From Pyxidicoccus trucidator (GTDB taxonomy: Bacteria; Myxococcota; Myxococcia; Myxococcales; Myxococcaceae), in contig NZ_JAAIXZ010000026.1 in NCBI RefSeq assembly GCF_010894435.1, forward strand, positions 1-64,000: a stretch of 64,000 nucleotides of DNA. The letters run 5' to 3'. The notes beneath the pieces are model-generated. The model had not been told where the DNA came from and ran no database searches. It worked only from the letters and a program-made list of their open reading frames with translations. This document shows, in pieces, positions 8,593 to 17,471 of the stretch (the first letter of the stretch is position 1; each line of letters starts with the position of its first letter). Position numbers and translations under genes: made by a program.

Positions 8593-11500
8593 GTGCGAAA
8601 TGGTGCAGTGCCGTCGACCACCAGCAAAACCGACCGTGAACTACTACGTCATGCCTGCAGAACCCTCGGACTAGTAGAGGGATGTCTGTTGCCTGCATCG
8701 AAGAGCCCGCAGGCAAGTAACGAATCTCACTGGACCGATAAGGGCGACTGGCTGGCTCTTGCACACCAACTTGATGCCGAAAGCCTCTTTTTTGTCGGTC
8801 AAGAACCAATAGCCGTTCTCGCATCACTTCCTGACGGGGAGGATGAGGCTCGCTTTTTCAATCGCGTTTGGTGCATGGCTCGCCCGCAGTTGTTCTTCTT
8901 GGCTCGTGCGGGGGAACTGGCTGTCTATCAATTGACCAAGCCACCAGTGCGCGGCAATGAATCTATCAACTCAAATGGCCGGCAGTTAGCGCTAGCTCGA
9001 TCGGCATCGGAGATCCAGGAGCAACTTGCGGATTTCAGGAGGGAAGCACTCGAATCAGGAATGATTTATGGCGACGAGCGCTTTTCATCCGGTGCCTTCC
9101 GAGCAGACCGCGCATTAGTCCATGATTTGAAGACAGTGCGCCGTCTCCTCATCACTGAGGGCAAGGGCCTGGATGCATCAATTGCCCATTCCCTAATTGG
9201 CCGAGCACTATTCGTGCGCTACTTGGAAGATCGGCGCATCATTACGCCTGACTACTTCCAATCCGTGGCTGCGCGACACCGTGAATGGCGATTGATTCTC
9301 GCGTCTGAAGAGGCGGAGCATTTTGCAGAGCCAGAACTCGCCTCAATTCTCTTCTTCAAAGTCCTGAAGGACAAAGACTTCACATATGCACTATTTGAGC
9401 AATTGGCTGCCGACTTCAACGGCGATATATTTCCTGTAAGCAGTGAGGAGAGTCGCGAGGTCAAACCTGCGCACCTTCTACTCTTGCGTCGCCTACTCAT
9501 GGGGGACTCAGTCTCACCCCAGCAGCAGCTTTTCCTATTTGCGTATAGATTTGACATTATTCCCATTGAACTAATCAGTAGCATCTACGAAGAGTTCTAC
9601 ACAGCCCATCGAGGCAAGGGAAAGAATCAATCCAGTTACTACACTCCACCGGCGCTAGTCGATTTTCTTCTTTCTCAGGTCTTAACCGAGAGAGTGTTAG
9701 ACCAACGACCTCGGGTCATTGACCCAGCCTGTGGCTCAGGAATTTTTCTTGTCGAAACATTCCGTCGCATGGTTCGCCAACGCGTGCGGAAGCACGGGCG
9801 ACGGTTATCACAGCGTGAATTGCGCTGCATCCTACGAGACCAGATTGCTGGGATTGATCTAAACCCAGAAGCGGTTCCTGTCACAGCATTTAGCCTTTAC
9901 CTTGCCTACCTACACTACCAAGAGCCGCGAGAGATCAACGTCGACCGACGGCTGCCCAACCTACGTTGGAACCCAGATCGAAAAGAGCGGCAACCAGATC
10001 AGCACTTTGACATCCTCTATTCTGGCAATGCCTTTGAAGCCATCGACGAGGAAGATGCGGTGGCTCATGCGCACTTTGGACCAGCCTGTGCCGACATTGT
10101 TGTCGGTAACCCTCCATGGGGGGAGATAAAGAGAGATGACGACCTAGGAAGAAGAGCGCTTCCTGCCATTCTCGACTGGTGCAAAGAGAAGAAGGAAAGA
10201 GTCATTGGGGACCTTGAGTTGTCCCAAGCTTTTGTTCACCTCGCCACGGAACTACTTCGAGACGGAGGAAAAGCTGCACTACTTCTCTCCTCTGGCGTGC
10301 TTTTTAAGCAGCATGTAAACAGCCGCCAATTCCGGCAATCATGGCTCACTCGCTGCAAGCTACGACAAGTCATCAACTTTGCGCACGTTCGACACCTATT
10401 CTTCTCTGACGCTGGCCGTCCTACAGAGAAGGGGCACGCAGTTCGCGAAAGCGCCGGTGTAGCGCCTTTCATTTCAGTAGTCTTTGCGAAGGAATCCCCA
10501 CCGGAAGATCATCGCTTTGCCTACTGGTCGGCAAAACGAACTCTTGAGGTTGAGAAGTCGCGCGCATTGATTCTCAGCCGTGCAGACATGCATTGGCTTA
10601 ATCAGACGGAATGCCTACGCTACGAAAGTCTCTGGAAGATTTACTGGTGGGGCACGAAACGGGATGAAGGACTCATCCGGACGCTGGAAAGATTCCCATC
10701 CCTTGAACATGTACTTCGTGAAAGGGATGCAGATTGCCTCATAGGCCAAGGATATACTCCTGGCAATGCATGGCCTTCACCTGAATGGATGATGGACTAC
10801 TCGGACTTACTGCCAGACGCGATGGTACGCTACTCGCCGCTCAGCAACATGCCCATGAGTCCTCCTCCACAACGTGTAGAATATCGGCCCCGCAGCGACG
10901 AACTCTTCAAGGGGCCTCGCCTCCTCGTACGTAGAGGCATCGGCGGAGTCGATAAACGTCCTATCGTTGCTCGGCTTGAGACATCGCCATTCTGCTTCCG
11001 CAGCTCAGTAAATGCATTCCGACTCGACTCAATGTCAGATGAAGAGCGACTTCTTGCTCTCGGTGTGTATTGGTCATCGCTCACGGAATATTATTTTTGG
11101 TTAACCGCGCATTCCTGGGGTCTCTGGCACGATGAACTGCAGAAGGAAGTAGCGGGCAAAATGCCACTCTGTCTAACAGGCAGCAAGGGTTCGACGAAGC
11201 GAGTCATCTCCGCCACGCGGGCATTGCGAGACTCCGCGCCTCTATTCGAGCAGGAAATTCAAAAGCTTGAGTCCGAACTCGATGAAGCGGTTTTTGATCT
11301 TTACGAACTCAATGAAGCGGACAGAGATTTGGTTCGTGACATGTCCCGCTTTGGCCTTGATTTTTACTATCGACGCAGCTCCAGCAATGGAGTAGCGCCC
11401 TTAAGACTTCCTTCCGTCCGCCACGGCCTTGCCTCTGACCTCCCTCAGAGAAAAGCAGATGGTTTAATTGGTTACCTTCAAGTCTTCCTTCGACAATGGA

Positions 11501-11856
11501 ATGCCGAGTTAGTGCCTGATGGCGAACTTGGATGGGAAGCTATTGAAGGCCCATCCGGAGCACCCATTCTGGCACTGCTCTTCTGCACGACGCCCAAGGG
11601 CGACAAGCCTTCCTGGGTTACCGACGATAGCAGTGCTGCTTGGGCGGACGTGCTTGGGCATATGGAGAAGAATAGCCTCGTAGCACTAGACGCCCAGAAG
11701 ATGATCTATACCGACACTTTCATCCGAGCGGTGAGCGAACATGAAATCTTAATCGTGAAGCGCAATGAGCAGCGGTTCTGGACACGTAGCATGGCTCGTG
11801 AGGATGCAGATACGACTCTCGTGCAAGCCATGCGCCTTTCCGAGCAGAGCAGATGA
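8593..11856 (+). CDS. Class I N6-adenine DNA methyltransferase of an R-M system (Eco57I/PglX-like), 1087 aa
   Basis: The product is predicted to methylate DNA with SAM. Motif I is DPACGSGIFLVE (D377 onward, from GTG 8593) and motif IV is NPPWGE (N506), the signature of N6-adenine methylases. An N-terminal helical part includes FVRYLEDRRIITPDYF (about 205-220), common in large R-M methylases. The long C-terminal part (about 650-1087) is probably the target-recognition and helical region. I see no nuclease motif in the N-terminus, so cleavage is probably supplied by the downstream gene, whose start overlaps this stop (ATGA at 11853-11856). GTG 8593 is the chosen start, and the ribosome site is not distinct. 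Base composition marks it as acquired. Confidence 0.85.
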   Translation: MRNGAVPSTTSKTDRELLRHACRTLGLVEGCLLPASKSPQASNESHWTDKGDWLALAHQLDAESLFFVGQEPIAVLASLPDGEDEARFFNRVWCMARPQLFFLARAGELAVYQLTKPPVRGNESINSNGRQLALARSASEIQEQLADFRREALESGMIYGDERFSSGAFRADRALVHDLKTVRRLLITEGKGLDASIAHSLIGRALFVRYLEDRRIITPDYFQSVAARHREWRLILASEEAEHFAEPELASILFFKVLKDKDFTYALFEQLAADFNGDIFPVSSEESREVKPAHLLLLRRLLMGDSVSPQQQLFLFAYRFDIIPIELISSIYEEFYTAHRGKGKNQSSYYTPPALVDFLLSQVLTERVLDQRPRVIDPACGSGIFLVETFRRMVRQRVRKHGRRLSQRELRCILRDQIAGIDLNPEAVPVTAFSLYLAYLHYQEPREINVDRRLPNLRWNPDRKERQPDQHFDILYSGNAFEAIDEEDAVAHAHFGPACADIVVGNPPWGEIKRDDDLGRRALPAILDWCKEKKERVIGDLELSQAFVHLATELLRDGGKAALLLSSGVLFKQHVNSRQFRQSWLTRCKLRQVINFAHVRHLFFSDAGRPTEKGHAVRESAGVAPFISVVFAKESPPEDHRFAYWSAKRTLEVEKSRALILSRADMHWLNQTECLRYESLWKIYWWGTKRDEGLIRTLERFPSLEHVLRERDADCLIGQGYTPGNAWPSPEWMMDYSDLLPDAMVRYSPLSNMPMSPPPQRVEYRPRSDELFKGPRLLVRRGIGGVDKRPIVARLETSPFCFRSSVNAFRLDSMSDEERLLALGVYWSSLTEYYFWLTAHSWGLWHDELQKEVAGKMPLCLTGSKGSTKRVISATRALRDSAPLFEQEIQKLESELDEAVFDLYELNEADRDLVRDMSRFGLDFYYRRSSSNGVAPLRLPSVRHGLASDLPQRKADGLIGYLQVFLRQWNAELVPDGELGWEAIEGPSGAPILALLFCTTPKGDKPSWVTDDSSAAWADVLGHMEKNSLVALDAQKMIYTDTFIRAVSEHEILIVKRNEQRFWTRSMAREDADTTLVQAMRLSEQSR

Positions 11857-12608
11857 GAGAGCTTCCAAAGAGACCTTCTCTCATTTCGCCAAAGCGGTGG
11901 GAGGTAAGGCGCGCGCACTATCTCGCCGTTTTCGAGAAGGCACTGCTGCTCCTTCGAACCTGTAATGAACTTCCAGAAGACGAACCGAACTTGACTCGTG
12001 AATTGTGGTTCAAAATAACAACCGCGCGCCGAGAACTCGACCCCGAGGGTAGATTCTCCCATCCTGTTCCACAGGCAGATAATCTACCCGATCCCGATGC
12101 TACCGAAGTGCAGTCGCATGAATTCAAGAAGCCAGACTTTCAATGGATTCACGACGATGACAGCGAAGCAGATGAGCGTTATATCCAAAAATCTTTCGCC
12201 ATCGAATGCAAGCGACTCGGTGCGCCGACGAAGTCTCGTTGGCGGCTTAATGAGCAATATGTTGTTGGCGGAATGAATCGCTTCCGCGACCCCCGATGGA
12301 AGTATGGCCGAGGAATGGCTGAAGGAGCCATGATTGGATTTATCCAAAACATGGAGTTCGAAGCAATTTCCTCCGCAATAGATTCGGACTCAAAACGAAT
12401 TGGCTTCGACCGTATTAGCCGCGACCCAAGGGGCTGGCAGGAACGAAGCGTCAGCCGCCTTGGCAACTCATTCCGCCGAGAGTTTCCCATTACTCCGTTT
12501 CGCCTCTTCCATTTATGGCTAGACATCAGAGATGTTCCCTTGAAAGCCAAGAGAAGTGTTCATCCAGCACCCAAATGCGCACCCAAGCGACGCCGCACGC
12601 CGCGTTAG
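11853..12608 (+). CDS. Predicted PD-(D/E)XK nuclease, partner of the methyltransferase, 251 aa
   Basis: KKPDFQW (P94-D95) followed by FAIECKRLG (E118-x-K120) fits the PD...ExK metal-binding core of restriction-type nucleases, and the Q at residue 112 and the intervening acidic loop are compatible. The rest of the fold is not obvious. The start codon ATG 11853 overlaps the methyltransferase stop by four bases, so the two are made in a coupled ratio. The tail is Lys/Arg-rich (PKRRRTPR), possibly contacting DNA. It is the natural restriction subunit of this island, although the family was recognised only through motif and context. A methylation-dependent or accessory nuclease cannot be excluded. 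Confidence 0.65.
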   Translation: MRELPKRPSLISPKRWEVRRAHYLAVFEKALLLLRTCNELPEDEPNLTRELWFKITTARRELDPEGRFSHPVPQADNLPDPDATEVQSHEFKKPDFQWIHDDDSEADERYIQKSFAIECKRLGAPTKSRWRLNEQYVVGGMNRFRDPRWKYGRGMAEGAMIGFIQNMEFEAISSAIDSDSKRIGFDRISRDPRGWQERSVSRLGNSFRREFPITPFRLFHLWLDIRDVPLKAKRSVHPAPKCAPKRRRTPR

Positions 12609-12857
12609 CTATACATACTTCTCAGTAAATCGTCCTTTCGTAGCCTCCTGGCACGAAGCGATCGCTCGCAGGCGCGAGCAAAGATGGCACAGCACTTTCA
12701 CATACCAACGTGGCTTCGAAAATACGTCGTTACCCGAGAAAGCAGACCGCCCACGGCGAATGAGAGCCGTTTCATGAGTCGCCGCTTCCTCATGTTCCCG
12801 CGAACCCGCAATACGCCACCTGACGATGTCCACCACTGGGTAAGGAGGTAAAGTGCC

Positions 12858-13015
12858 TGCGCACCGGGCCGCCCAACCAACGGCACGTGCGCGTGCACGC
12901 GGGCCAGGTGGTGGAGGCCGCGGACCAGGAGGTCGAGGTGGTGGAGGTGGTGGAGCGCGGCGACAGCGGACCGGAGCTGCGGGTGCGGCTGCAGAGTCGC
13001 AAACCGTGAGAATTC
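12858..13015 (+). repeat. Direct repeat copy B (158 bp), orphan 3' fragment of the small lipoprotein gene
   Basis: Copy B matches 8164-8321 at 154 of 158 positions and encodes the last ~51 residues of the lipoprotein (TGPPNQRHVRV to SRKP) without a standard start codon or signal peptide. It is followed by the native sequence leading to the 13076 gene. It marks the distal boundary of the island. Confidence 0.93.
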
Positions 13016-13028
13016 AGTAGCCACTCGG

Positions 13029-13057
13029 GCAACCGCTCATTCCCTGCCGCCGATAAT
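13029..13057 (+). promoter_or_regulatory. Promoter-like motif GCAACC-N17-GATAAT
   Basis: GCAACC (13029-13034) and GATAAT (13052-13057) lie just after repeat copy B and 19 bases before the ATG at 13076. This is the same layout as before the two protease genes. It sits outside the island, so the cluster's regulation survived the insertion. Confidence 0.5.
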
Positions 13058-13075
13058 CGGCCGGAGGAGTGAGCC

Positions 13076-15580
13076 ATGACCCGGATTGGTGATGCGGCAG
13101 CCGAAGCGGCACGTCGGGCGGCGGAAGCCATGGAGCGCGCGCGCAAGGCGGCCGACGAGGCCGCGAAGCGCGCGGCCCAGCAGGCCAGGAGCGCTCCTGG
13201 GCTTCGCGCTACCGCGAGCACCTTCGAGACGCGCCCGAGGGCACCCGTGGCGCTGGAGGCGCGGCCGAGCGACGCTCCGTCCCCGGGAAGTGGTGTGCCA
13301 CGGCACATGCTGGCGCAGTGGACCGCGCCGGCCTCCGACGCTCCAGGTACAGCGACAGCGCTGCTCGCGGGCCTTGTCTCCATGCCCGAGGCAGCGGCGG
13401 CGACGCTCGCGGGCTTTGCCTCCATGCCCGAGGCAGCGACAGCGCCACTCGCGGGCTTTGTCTCCACGCCCGAGGCAGCCACAGCGTCGCTCGCGGGCTT
13501 TGTCTCCACGACTGGTAACGCGGACTCCGTCGCCGCCACGACCGACCCGGCGGTCTGCGACCTGACCACCGGGGACGCGGCGGAAATCAACGAGCTGGCG
13601 GAGACGAACCCGGCCGAGGCCGCGCGGCGGATGGAGGAGCTCATCGCCACCGACCCGAAGTACCAGGACCCGGCGATGGTGGACATGCTCCTCCGGAACT
13701 GTGCCCCGGCGCTCACCGCCATCTACGAAGTGCTGGGCAAGCGGGCCGAGAATGGCTTCGACGACTCGGGGAACTCGCCCTACACGCGCGACACGCTGGA
13801 GGCGCTGGCCTTCATCACCTCGCGAGCATCCCCGGAAATGCAGCAGCAGATTGGCGAGGGCCTCGCCTTCTGGCTCCCGGACGGCGACCTGAACCAGCTC
13901 GACGACATCCTCGGGGAGCTGACCGCCGCGGGAGGGCCGGGCGCGACGCTCTACAACGTGCTCTTCGGCGCGCTGTCCGCGACGAAGCCGGCGGCGGCGC
14001 AACAACTGGAAGCCGAGCGCATCGCCGCCGCCACCCAAGCCTTCAACGAGGCGCAGGCCGGCATCGACGAGCTCAACAACGAGCTGGCGGCCCTCATCGG
14101 CGCCGCCGGGCCGGGACTGACGCAGGCCGAGTACGACGCGATTGTCGCCAACTTCATGGCGGAGCATGCGCAGGAGTACGCGCGCTTCGAGGCCGCTGGC
14201 GCCGACCTCACCGCGCTCATCGCGGACAACGAGGACGTGCTCCTGCATCCGGAGAACTACGACCCGGACCTCGTCGCCCAGGTGCAAGGCGCGGCGAACG
14301 AGCTTCCGGAGCTGGCACGGACGCAGGCCGGCTTCCAGTACCTCAACAACGAGATGCTCGCGTCGGGCCGGGGCGAGCCGTCGCTGTTCGACGCGCTCAC
14401 CGAGGGCGCGGAGTGGCTCGAGACGCCCGTGGAGTTCTACGACGCGCTCTCCACGGTGCTGGTGGAGGCCGCGGGGCTGGCCATGCTGACGGGCCGCCCC
14501 GAGGATGCCGAGGCGGCGCTCGCCTTCCTGGAGGCAAAGCCACACGTCTTCGGGCTCGACAAGAAGGAGGCGCAGCAGCTCCGGAGGGACCTGCACGACA
14601 TCCACATGGGCGCGCAGCGAGGCGCCTCCCGTGCGGACATGGCACGGCGCTTCGAGACGCTCCGTACGCACGTCGAAGGCTTCGGACTCTCCTCCCGGGG
14701 CGCGGACAAGCTCCTGGCGCTGGGGGCCATCATCGGACTGGCGGGGACGGACTTCAGCCCCGAGAGCGTGTCCGAGGCGCTCGGCACCGCGCTGGAGTTC
14801 CTCGGGGGCTCCGCGGACGTCGGCACCTTCGTGCTGGGCTCCGCCAGCCGCATCGGTGGGACGCTGGGGCACGTCTCCCTGGCGACGGGGTTCCTCACCG
14901 GGGTGATGGACGGCGTCCAGGCGTATGCCTACGCCCGGCAGGGTGAGTGGGACCATGCCACGTCGAGCAGCCTGCTCGCGGCGAGCGGCCTTGCCCCGCT
15001 CATTGGCGCCTGCATGGGGTTCCCGGGACTGGGGACGCTGGTCGGCGGCGTGCTCCTGCTGGGCGGGGCGGGCGTGGGACTGTGGGCCCAGCAGAACGAC
15101 CAGGAGCAGTTCAAGGAGCAGCGGCTGGAGGCGCTGCTCGCGGCCGGCGTCCCCGAGCACGTCGCCAGGGTGCTGGTGGACGCGGACCCCTTCCGCATGC
15201 AGCAGCTCCAGGACGCGGGCTTCACGCCCGACCAGATTCGCGTCATGGCCGAGCGCTATCCCGGCATGCTCACTGGAGACACCGCGTCGCCCACCGAGGG
15301 GATGTACCACGCGGTGATGAGCGGCGCGTTCACCCCGGACGAGGTGATGGCGATGCTCGATGCCGCCAGCCAGGGCGGCACGGACCCCTTCGGCGCGGAC
15401 ACGCTCCTGATGGCGTTCGAGACCCTCCCGCACGAGTCGGGCCGGCTCGACGGCGGCCCCACCACCCGCGAGGGGTGGATGGAGCTGCTGAACTGGGCGC
15501 TGGAGAACAGCACGCACTCCGTCATCGACAGTGACGTCGGCCGCGCGGCGATAGAGCGGGCCCTGGCCGCGCTCGGGTAG
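13076..15580 (+). CDS. Large Ala-rich repeat-bearing protein of unknown function, 834 aa
   Basis: ATG 13076 follows GGAGGAG at ideal spacing. The N-terminus is an Ala/Arg/Glu-rich amphipathic helix (EAARRAAEAMERARKAADEA). Residues ~97-146 carry 3.6 copies of a 14-residue repeat of the form LAGFVSxPEAATAx. The middle is helical and acidic. Around residues 580-680 are Gly-rich hydrophobic segments (ATGFLTGVMDG, FPGLGTLVGGVLLLGGAGVGLW) that could enter a membrane. The C-terminal ~150 residues contain ALLAAGVPEHVARVLVDADP-like helical repeats. There is no signal peptide. The family is not recognised. It shares a promoter motif with the cysteine proteases upstream, so it may be a co-regulated effector, pore-former or delivery factor. 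That role is speculative. Confidence 0.7.
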   Translation: MTRIGDAAAEAARRAAEAMERARKAADEAAKRAAQQARSAPGLRATASTFETRPRAPVALEARPSDAPSPGSGVPRHMLAQWTAPASDAPGTATALLAGLVSMPEAAAATLAGFASMPEAATAPLAGFVSTPEAATASLAGFVSTTGNADSVAATTDPAVCDLTTGDAAEINELAETNPAEAARRMEELIATDPKYQDPAMVDMLLRNCAPALTAIYEVLGKRAENGFDDSGNSPYTRDTLEALAFITSRASPEMQQQIGEGLAFWLPDGDLNQLDDILGELTAAGGPGATLYNVLFGALSATKPAAAQQLEAERIAAATQAFNEAQAGIDELNNELAALIGAAGPGLTQAEYDAIVANFMAEHAQEYARFEAAGADLTALIADNEDVLLHPENYDPDLVAQVQGAANELPELARTQAGFQYLNNEMLASGRGEPSLFDALTEGAEWLETPVEFYDALSTVLVEAAGLAMLTGRPEDAEAALAFLEAKPHVFGLDKKEAQQLRRDLHDIHMGAQRGASRADMARRFETLRTHVEGFGLSSRGADKLLALGAIIGLAGTDFSPESVSEALGTALEFLGGSADVGTFVLGSASRIGGTLGHVSLATGFLTGVMDGVQAYAYARQGEWDHATSSSLLAASGLAPLIGACMGFPGLGTLVGGVLLLGGAGVGLWAQQNDQEQFKEQRLEALLAAGVPEHVARVLVDADPFRMQQLQDAGFTPDQIRVMAERYPGMLTGDTASPTEGMYHAVMSGAFTPDEVMAMLDAASQGGTDPFGADTLLMAFETLPHESGRLDGGPTTREGWMELLNWALENSTHSVIDSDVGRAAIERALAALG
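13364..13513 (+). repeat. 42-bp in-frame tandem repeat, about 3.6 copies
   Basis: Units begin at 13364, 13406, 13448 and 13490. Each encodes LAG(F/L)(V/A)S(M/T)PEAA-type sequence, and the last copy decays after LAGFVST. Near-identical DNA between units points to recent expansion. Confidence 0.9.
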
Positions 15581-15613
15581 CACGCGCGGCGGGCCCGGAC
15601 TCCAGACCGGCCG

Positions 15614-16477
15614 CTACTCCTTCTCGATGTCGCGGTCCCAGAGCTGGACGCGGGTGTTGGCGTCCTGGAGGCGGCGCGTCAGCTCGGCGGCGATGGCCAC
15701 CGAGCGGTGCTTGCCGCCCGTGCACCCCAGCGCGACGGTGAGGTACGCCTTCCCCTCCTTCTGGTAGCGGGGGAAGAGGAAGCGGCAGAGGTCCACGACC
15801 TTCTCGAGGAACTGCTGCGTCTCCTCGCGGTCCAGCACGTAGGCGGACACCTTCGGCACCTTGCCCGTCAGCCCCTTCAGCTCGGGGACGAAGTACGGGT
15901 TGGGCAAGAAGCGCACGTCCAGGACGAGGTCCGCCTGCGGCGGCACCCCGTACCGGTAGCCGAACGACATGATGGACAGGCTGGGCCCCGCCGCCGGCTC
16001 CGGGCTGAAGCGCGCCTGCACCATGCGCTTCAAGTCGTGCACGTTCAGCGCGGACGAGTCGATGACCTGGTCCGCCAGCTCGCGCAAGTCGCGCAGCGCC
16101 TCGCGCTCGGCCTTGATGCCCTCGGCGACGGTGCCGCTGGGCGCCAGCGGGTGGCGGCGGCGCGTCTCGCTGAAGCGGCGGATGAGGCTGTCATCGCTGG
16201 AGTCCAGGAAGAGCACCTCCACCTGGTGCCCGGCGCGGCGGACCTCGGCCAGCATGCGCGGCGCGTCCTTGAGGAAGACGCCCTCGCGGACGTCCACCAC
16301 CAGGGCCATGCGCTCGAAGTTGCCGCCACCCGCCAGCTCCGTGAGCTTGGGCAGCAGCAGGACCGGCAGGTTGTCGATACAGAAGAACCCCGCATCCTCC
16401 AGCGCCCGGATGGCGGTGGACTTTCCGGAGCCGGACATGCCGGTGATGACGACGATTTGCTTGGCGGGCGCGGTCAC
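15614..16477 (-). CDS. rapZ: RapZ-like P-loop nucleotide-binding protein, 287 aa
   Basis: The length matches the RapZ/YvcJ family (about 285 aa). The P-loop is [12 protein letters not shown] at residues 11-22. [13 protein letters not shown] and the C-terminal block [18 protein letters not shown] are the family's conserved features. In enterobacteria RapZ binds small RNAs and controls GlmS; in other phyla its role is less defined. It follows hprK with a 4-base overlap (ATGA at 16474-16477), the usual proteobacterial hprK-rapZ pair. The ptsH/ptsI-type genes that often follow are not in the window: the next gene downstream is convergent and unrelated. Confidence 0.95.
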   Translation of the reverse strand: MTAPAKQIVVITGMSGSGKSTAIRALEDAGFFCIDNLPVLLLPKLTELAGGGNFERMALVVDVREGVFLKDAPRMLAEVRRAGHQVEVLFLDSSDDSLIRRFSETRRRHPLAPSGTVAEGIKAEREALRDLRELADQVIDSSALNVHDLKRMVQARFSPEPAAGPSLSIMSFGYRYGVPPQADLVLDVRFLPNPYFVPELKGLTGKVPKVSAYVLDREETQQFLEKVVDLCRFLFPRYQKEGKAYLTVALGCTGGKHRSVAIAAELTRRLQDANTRVQLWDRDIEKE

Positions 16478-17439
16478 TCGACCTCTTCTCCCAGGGTGCG
16501 GCGCATCGCCCCTTCGGCGATGGCGCGGTTGAGCCGCTCGGCGAACTCTCGCGCCGAATGGTGGCCCTGCAGCTTCAGCAACTGGTTGCGGGCGGCCACC
16601 TCGATGATGGTCGCCATGTTACGGCCCGGACGGACCGGAACCACGGACAGCGGGATGTCCACCCCGACGATTTGGAGATGTTTGTCGTCCACTCCCAAAC
16701 GGTCGTACTCCTGATGCGGGTCCCACTCCTGCAACTCGATGACCAATTCAATCTTCTTCTGCTCTCGGACGGCGGCAACCCCGAAGAGGTCCTTGATGTT
16801 GATGATGCCGAGGCCCCGAATCTCCATGTGGTGCTTGATGACGGGGTTGCCGGCGCCGTAGACGGCGCCCTTGCGGCGGGTGACGTCGACGATGTCGTCG
16901 GCCACCAGCCGGTGGGCCCGCATCACCAGGTCCAGGGCAATCTCGCTCTTGCCGATGCCGCTCTTGCCCAGCAGCAGGATGCCGACGCCGAAGACGTCCA
17001 TCAGCACGCCGTGGAGGCTGCTGGACTCGGTGAGGGCCTCCTCCAGGAAGGTCTGGATGCGCATGATGAAGTCGCTGGAGAGCAGCGGCGTCTTCATCAG
17101 GGCCAGGCCCCCCGCCTCGCACGCGGCGACGAGGGCGGCCGGAATCTCCAGCTCCTTCGTCACGACGACGCAGGCCAGGTCCTCCTCGCCGAACAGCTTG
17201 GCGAGCGACTCGTGCTGTTTCTCCTCCGGCAGGGTGCGGAGGTAGGAAATCTCGGTGTTGCCGAAGACCTGGACGCGGTGGGGGTGCAGGTGCTCGGTGA
17301 AGCCCGCCAGGGCCAGGCCCGGCTTCTGGATGCGCGACGAGTCCACGGTGCGCGCCAGGCCGCCGGAGCCGGCGACCAGGGTCAGCCGCAAGTCGTAGTC
17401 GCGGTCGTCCAGGAGCTGGGAGATGCGGATGGATTTCAT
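16474..17439 (-). CDS. hprK: HPr kinase/phosphorylase, 321 aa
   Basis: Phosphorylates HPr of the phosphotransferase system on Ser and reverses the reaction. The Walker A loop is [12 protein letters not shown] (G158-S165) with an upstream conserved His in [11 protein letters not shown] (H143). VADDIVDV and the C-terminal [14 protein letters not shown] block complete the family signature. The start is ATG 17439 ([10 protein letters not shown]); longer frames add only a spurious N-terminus. It is transcribed with rapZ. Only about 32-50 bases separate it from the divergent glycosyltransferase gene, so the two promoters must overlap or lie within coding DNA. Confidence 0.95.
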   Translation of the reverse strand: MKSIRISQLLDDRDYDLRLTLVAGSGGLARTVDSSRIQKPGLALAGFTEHLHPHRVQVFGNTEISYLRTLPEEKQHESLAKLFGEEDLACVVVTKELEIPAALVAACEAGGLALMKTPLLSSDFIMRIQTFLEEALTESSSLHGVLMDVFGVGILLLGKSGIGKSEIALDLVMRAHRLVADDIVDVTRRKGAVYGAGNPVIKHHMEIRGLGIINIKDLFGVAAVREQKKIELVIELQEWDPHQEYDRLGVDDKHLQIVGVDIPLSVVPVRPGRNMATIIEVAARNQLLKLQGHHSAREFAERLNRAIAEGAMRRTLGEEVE

Positions 17440-17471
17440 CGTCAGGACGTGGATATCACCGGAGCGCCCTT

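Larger units (their letters stand above)
8322..12857. mobile_element. Restriction-modification island inserted between 158-bp direct repeats
   Basis: The 4.5-kb segment between the two repeat copies is visibly AT-richer, and its codon use is unlike its neighbours (many A- or T-ending codons). It carries only two genes, a DNA methyltransferase and an overlapping nuclease. Bases 8322-8592 hold no convincing gene and probably include the promoter. Bases 12609-12857 also show no convincing gene. No integrase, transposase, tRNA end or terminal inverted repeat was seen. Because the repeats duplicate a host gene's 3' end, a single crossover between the chromosome and a circular molecule carrying that fragment explains the layout. 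Acquisition by transfer is inferred. Confidence 0.75.

Noticed and set aside
12609-12836. A 75-codon minus-strand open frame at the end of the island
   Set aside because: No ribosome site, no recognisable motif, and overlap with the likely remnant region before repeat copy B.
8322-12857. A prophage or integrative conjugative element
   Set aside because: No integrase, structural, conjugation or replication gene is present; only the R-M pair is seen.
13209-13448. Minus-strand Pro/Arg-rich frames opposite the 42-bp repeats
   Set aside because: They are only the reverse translation of the repeat DNA.
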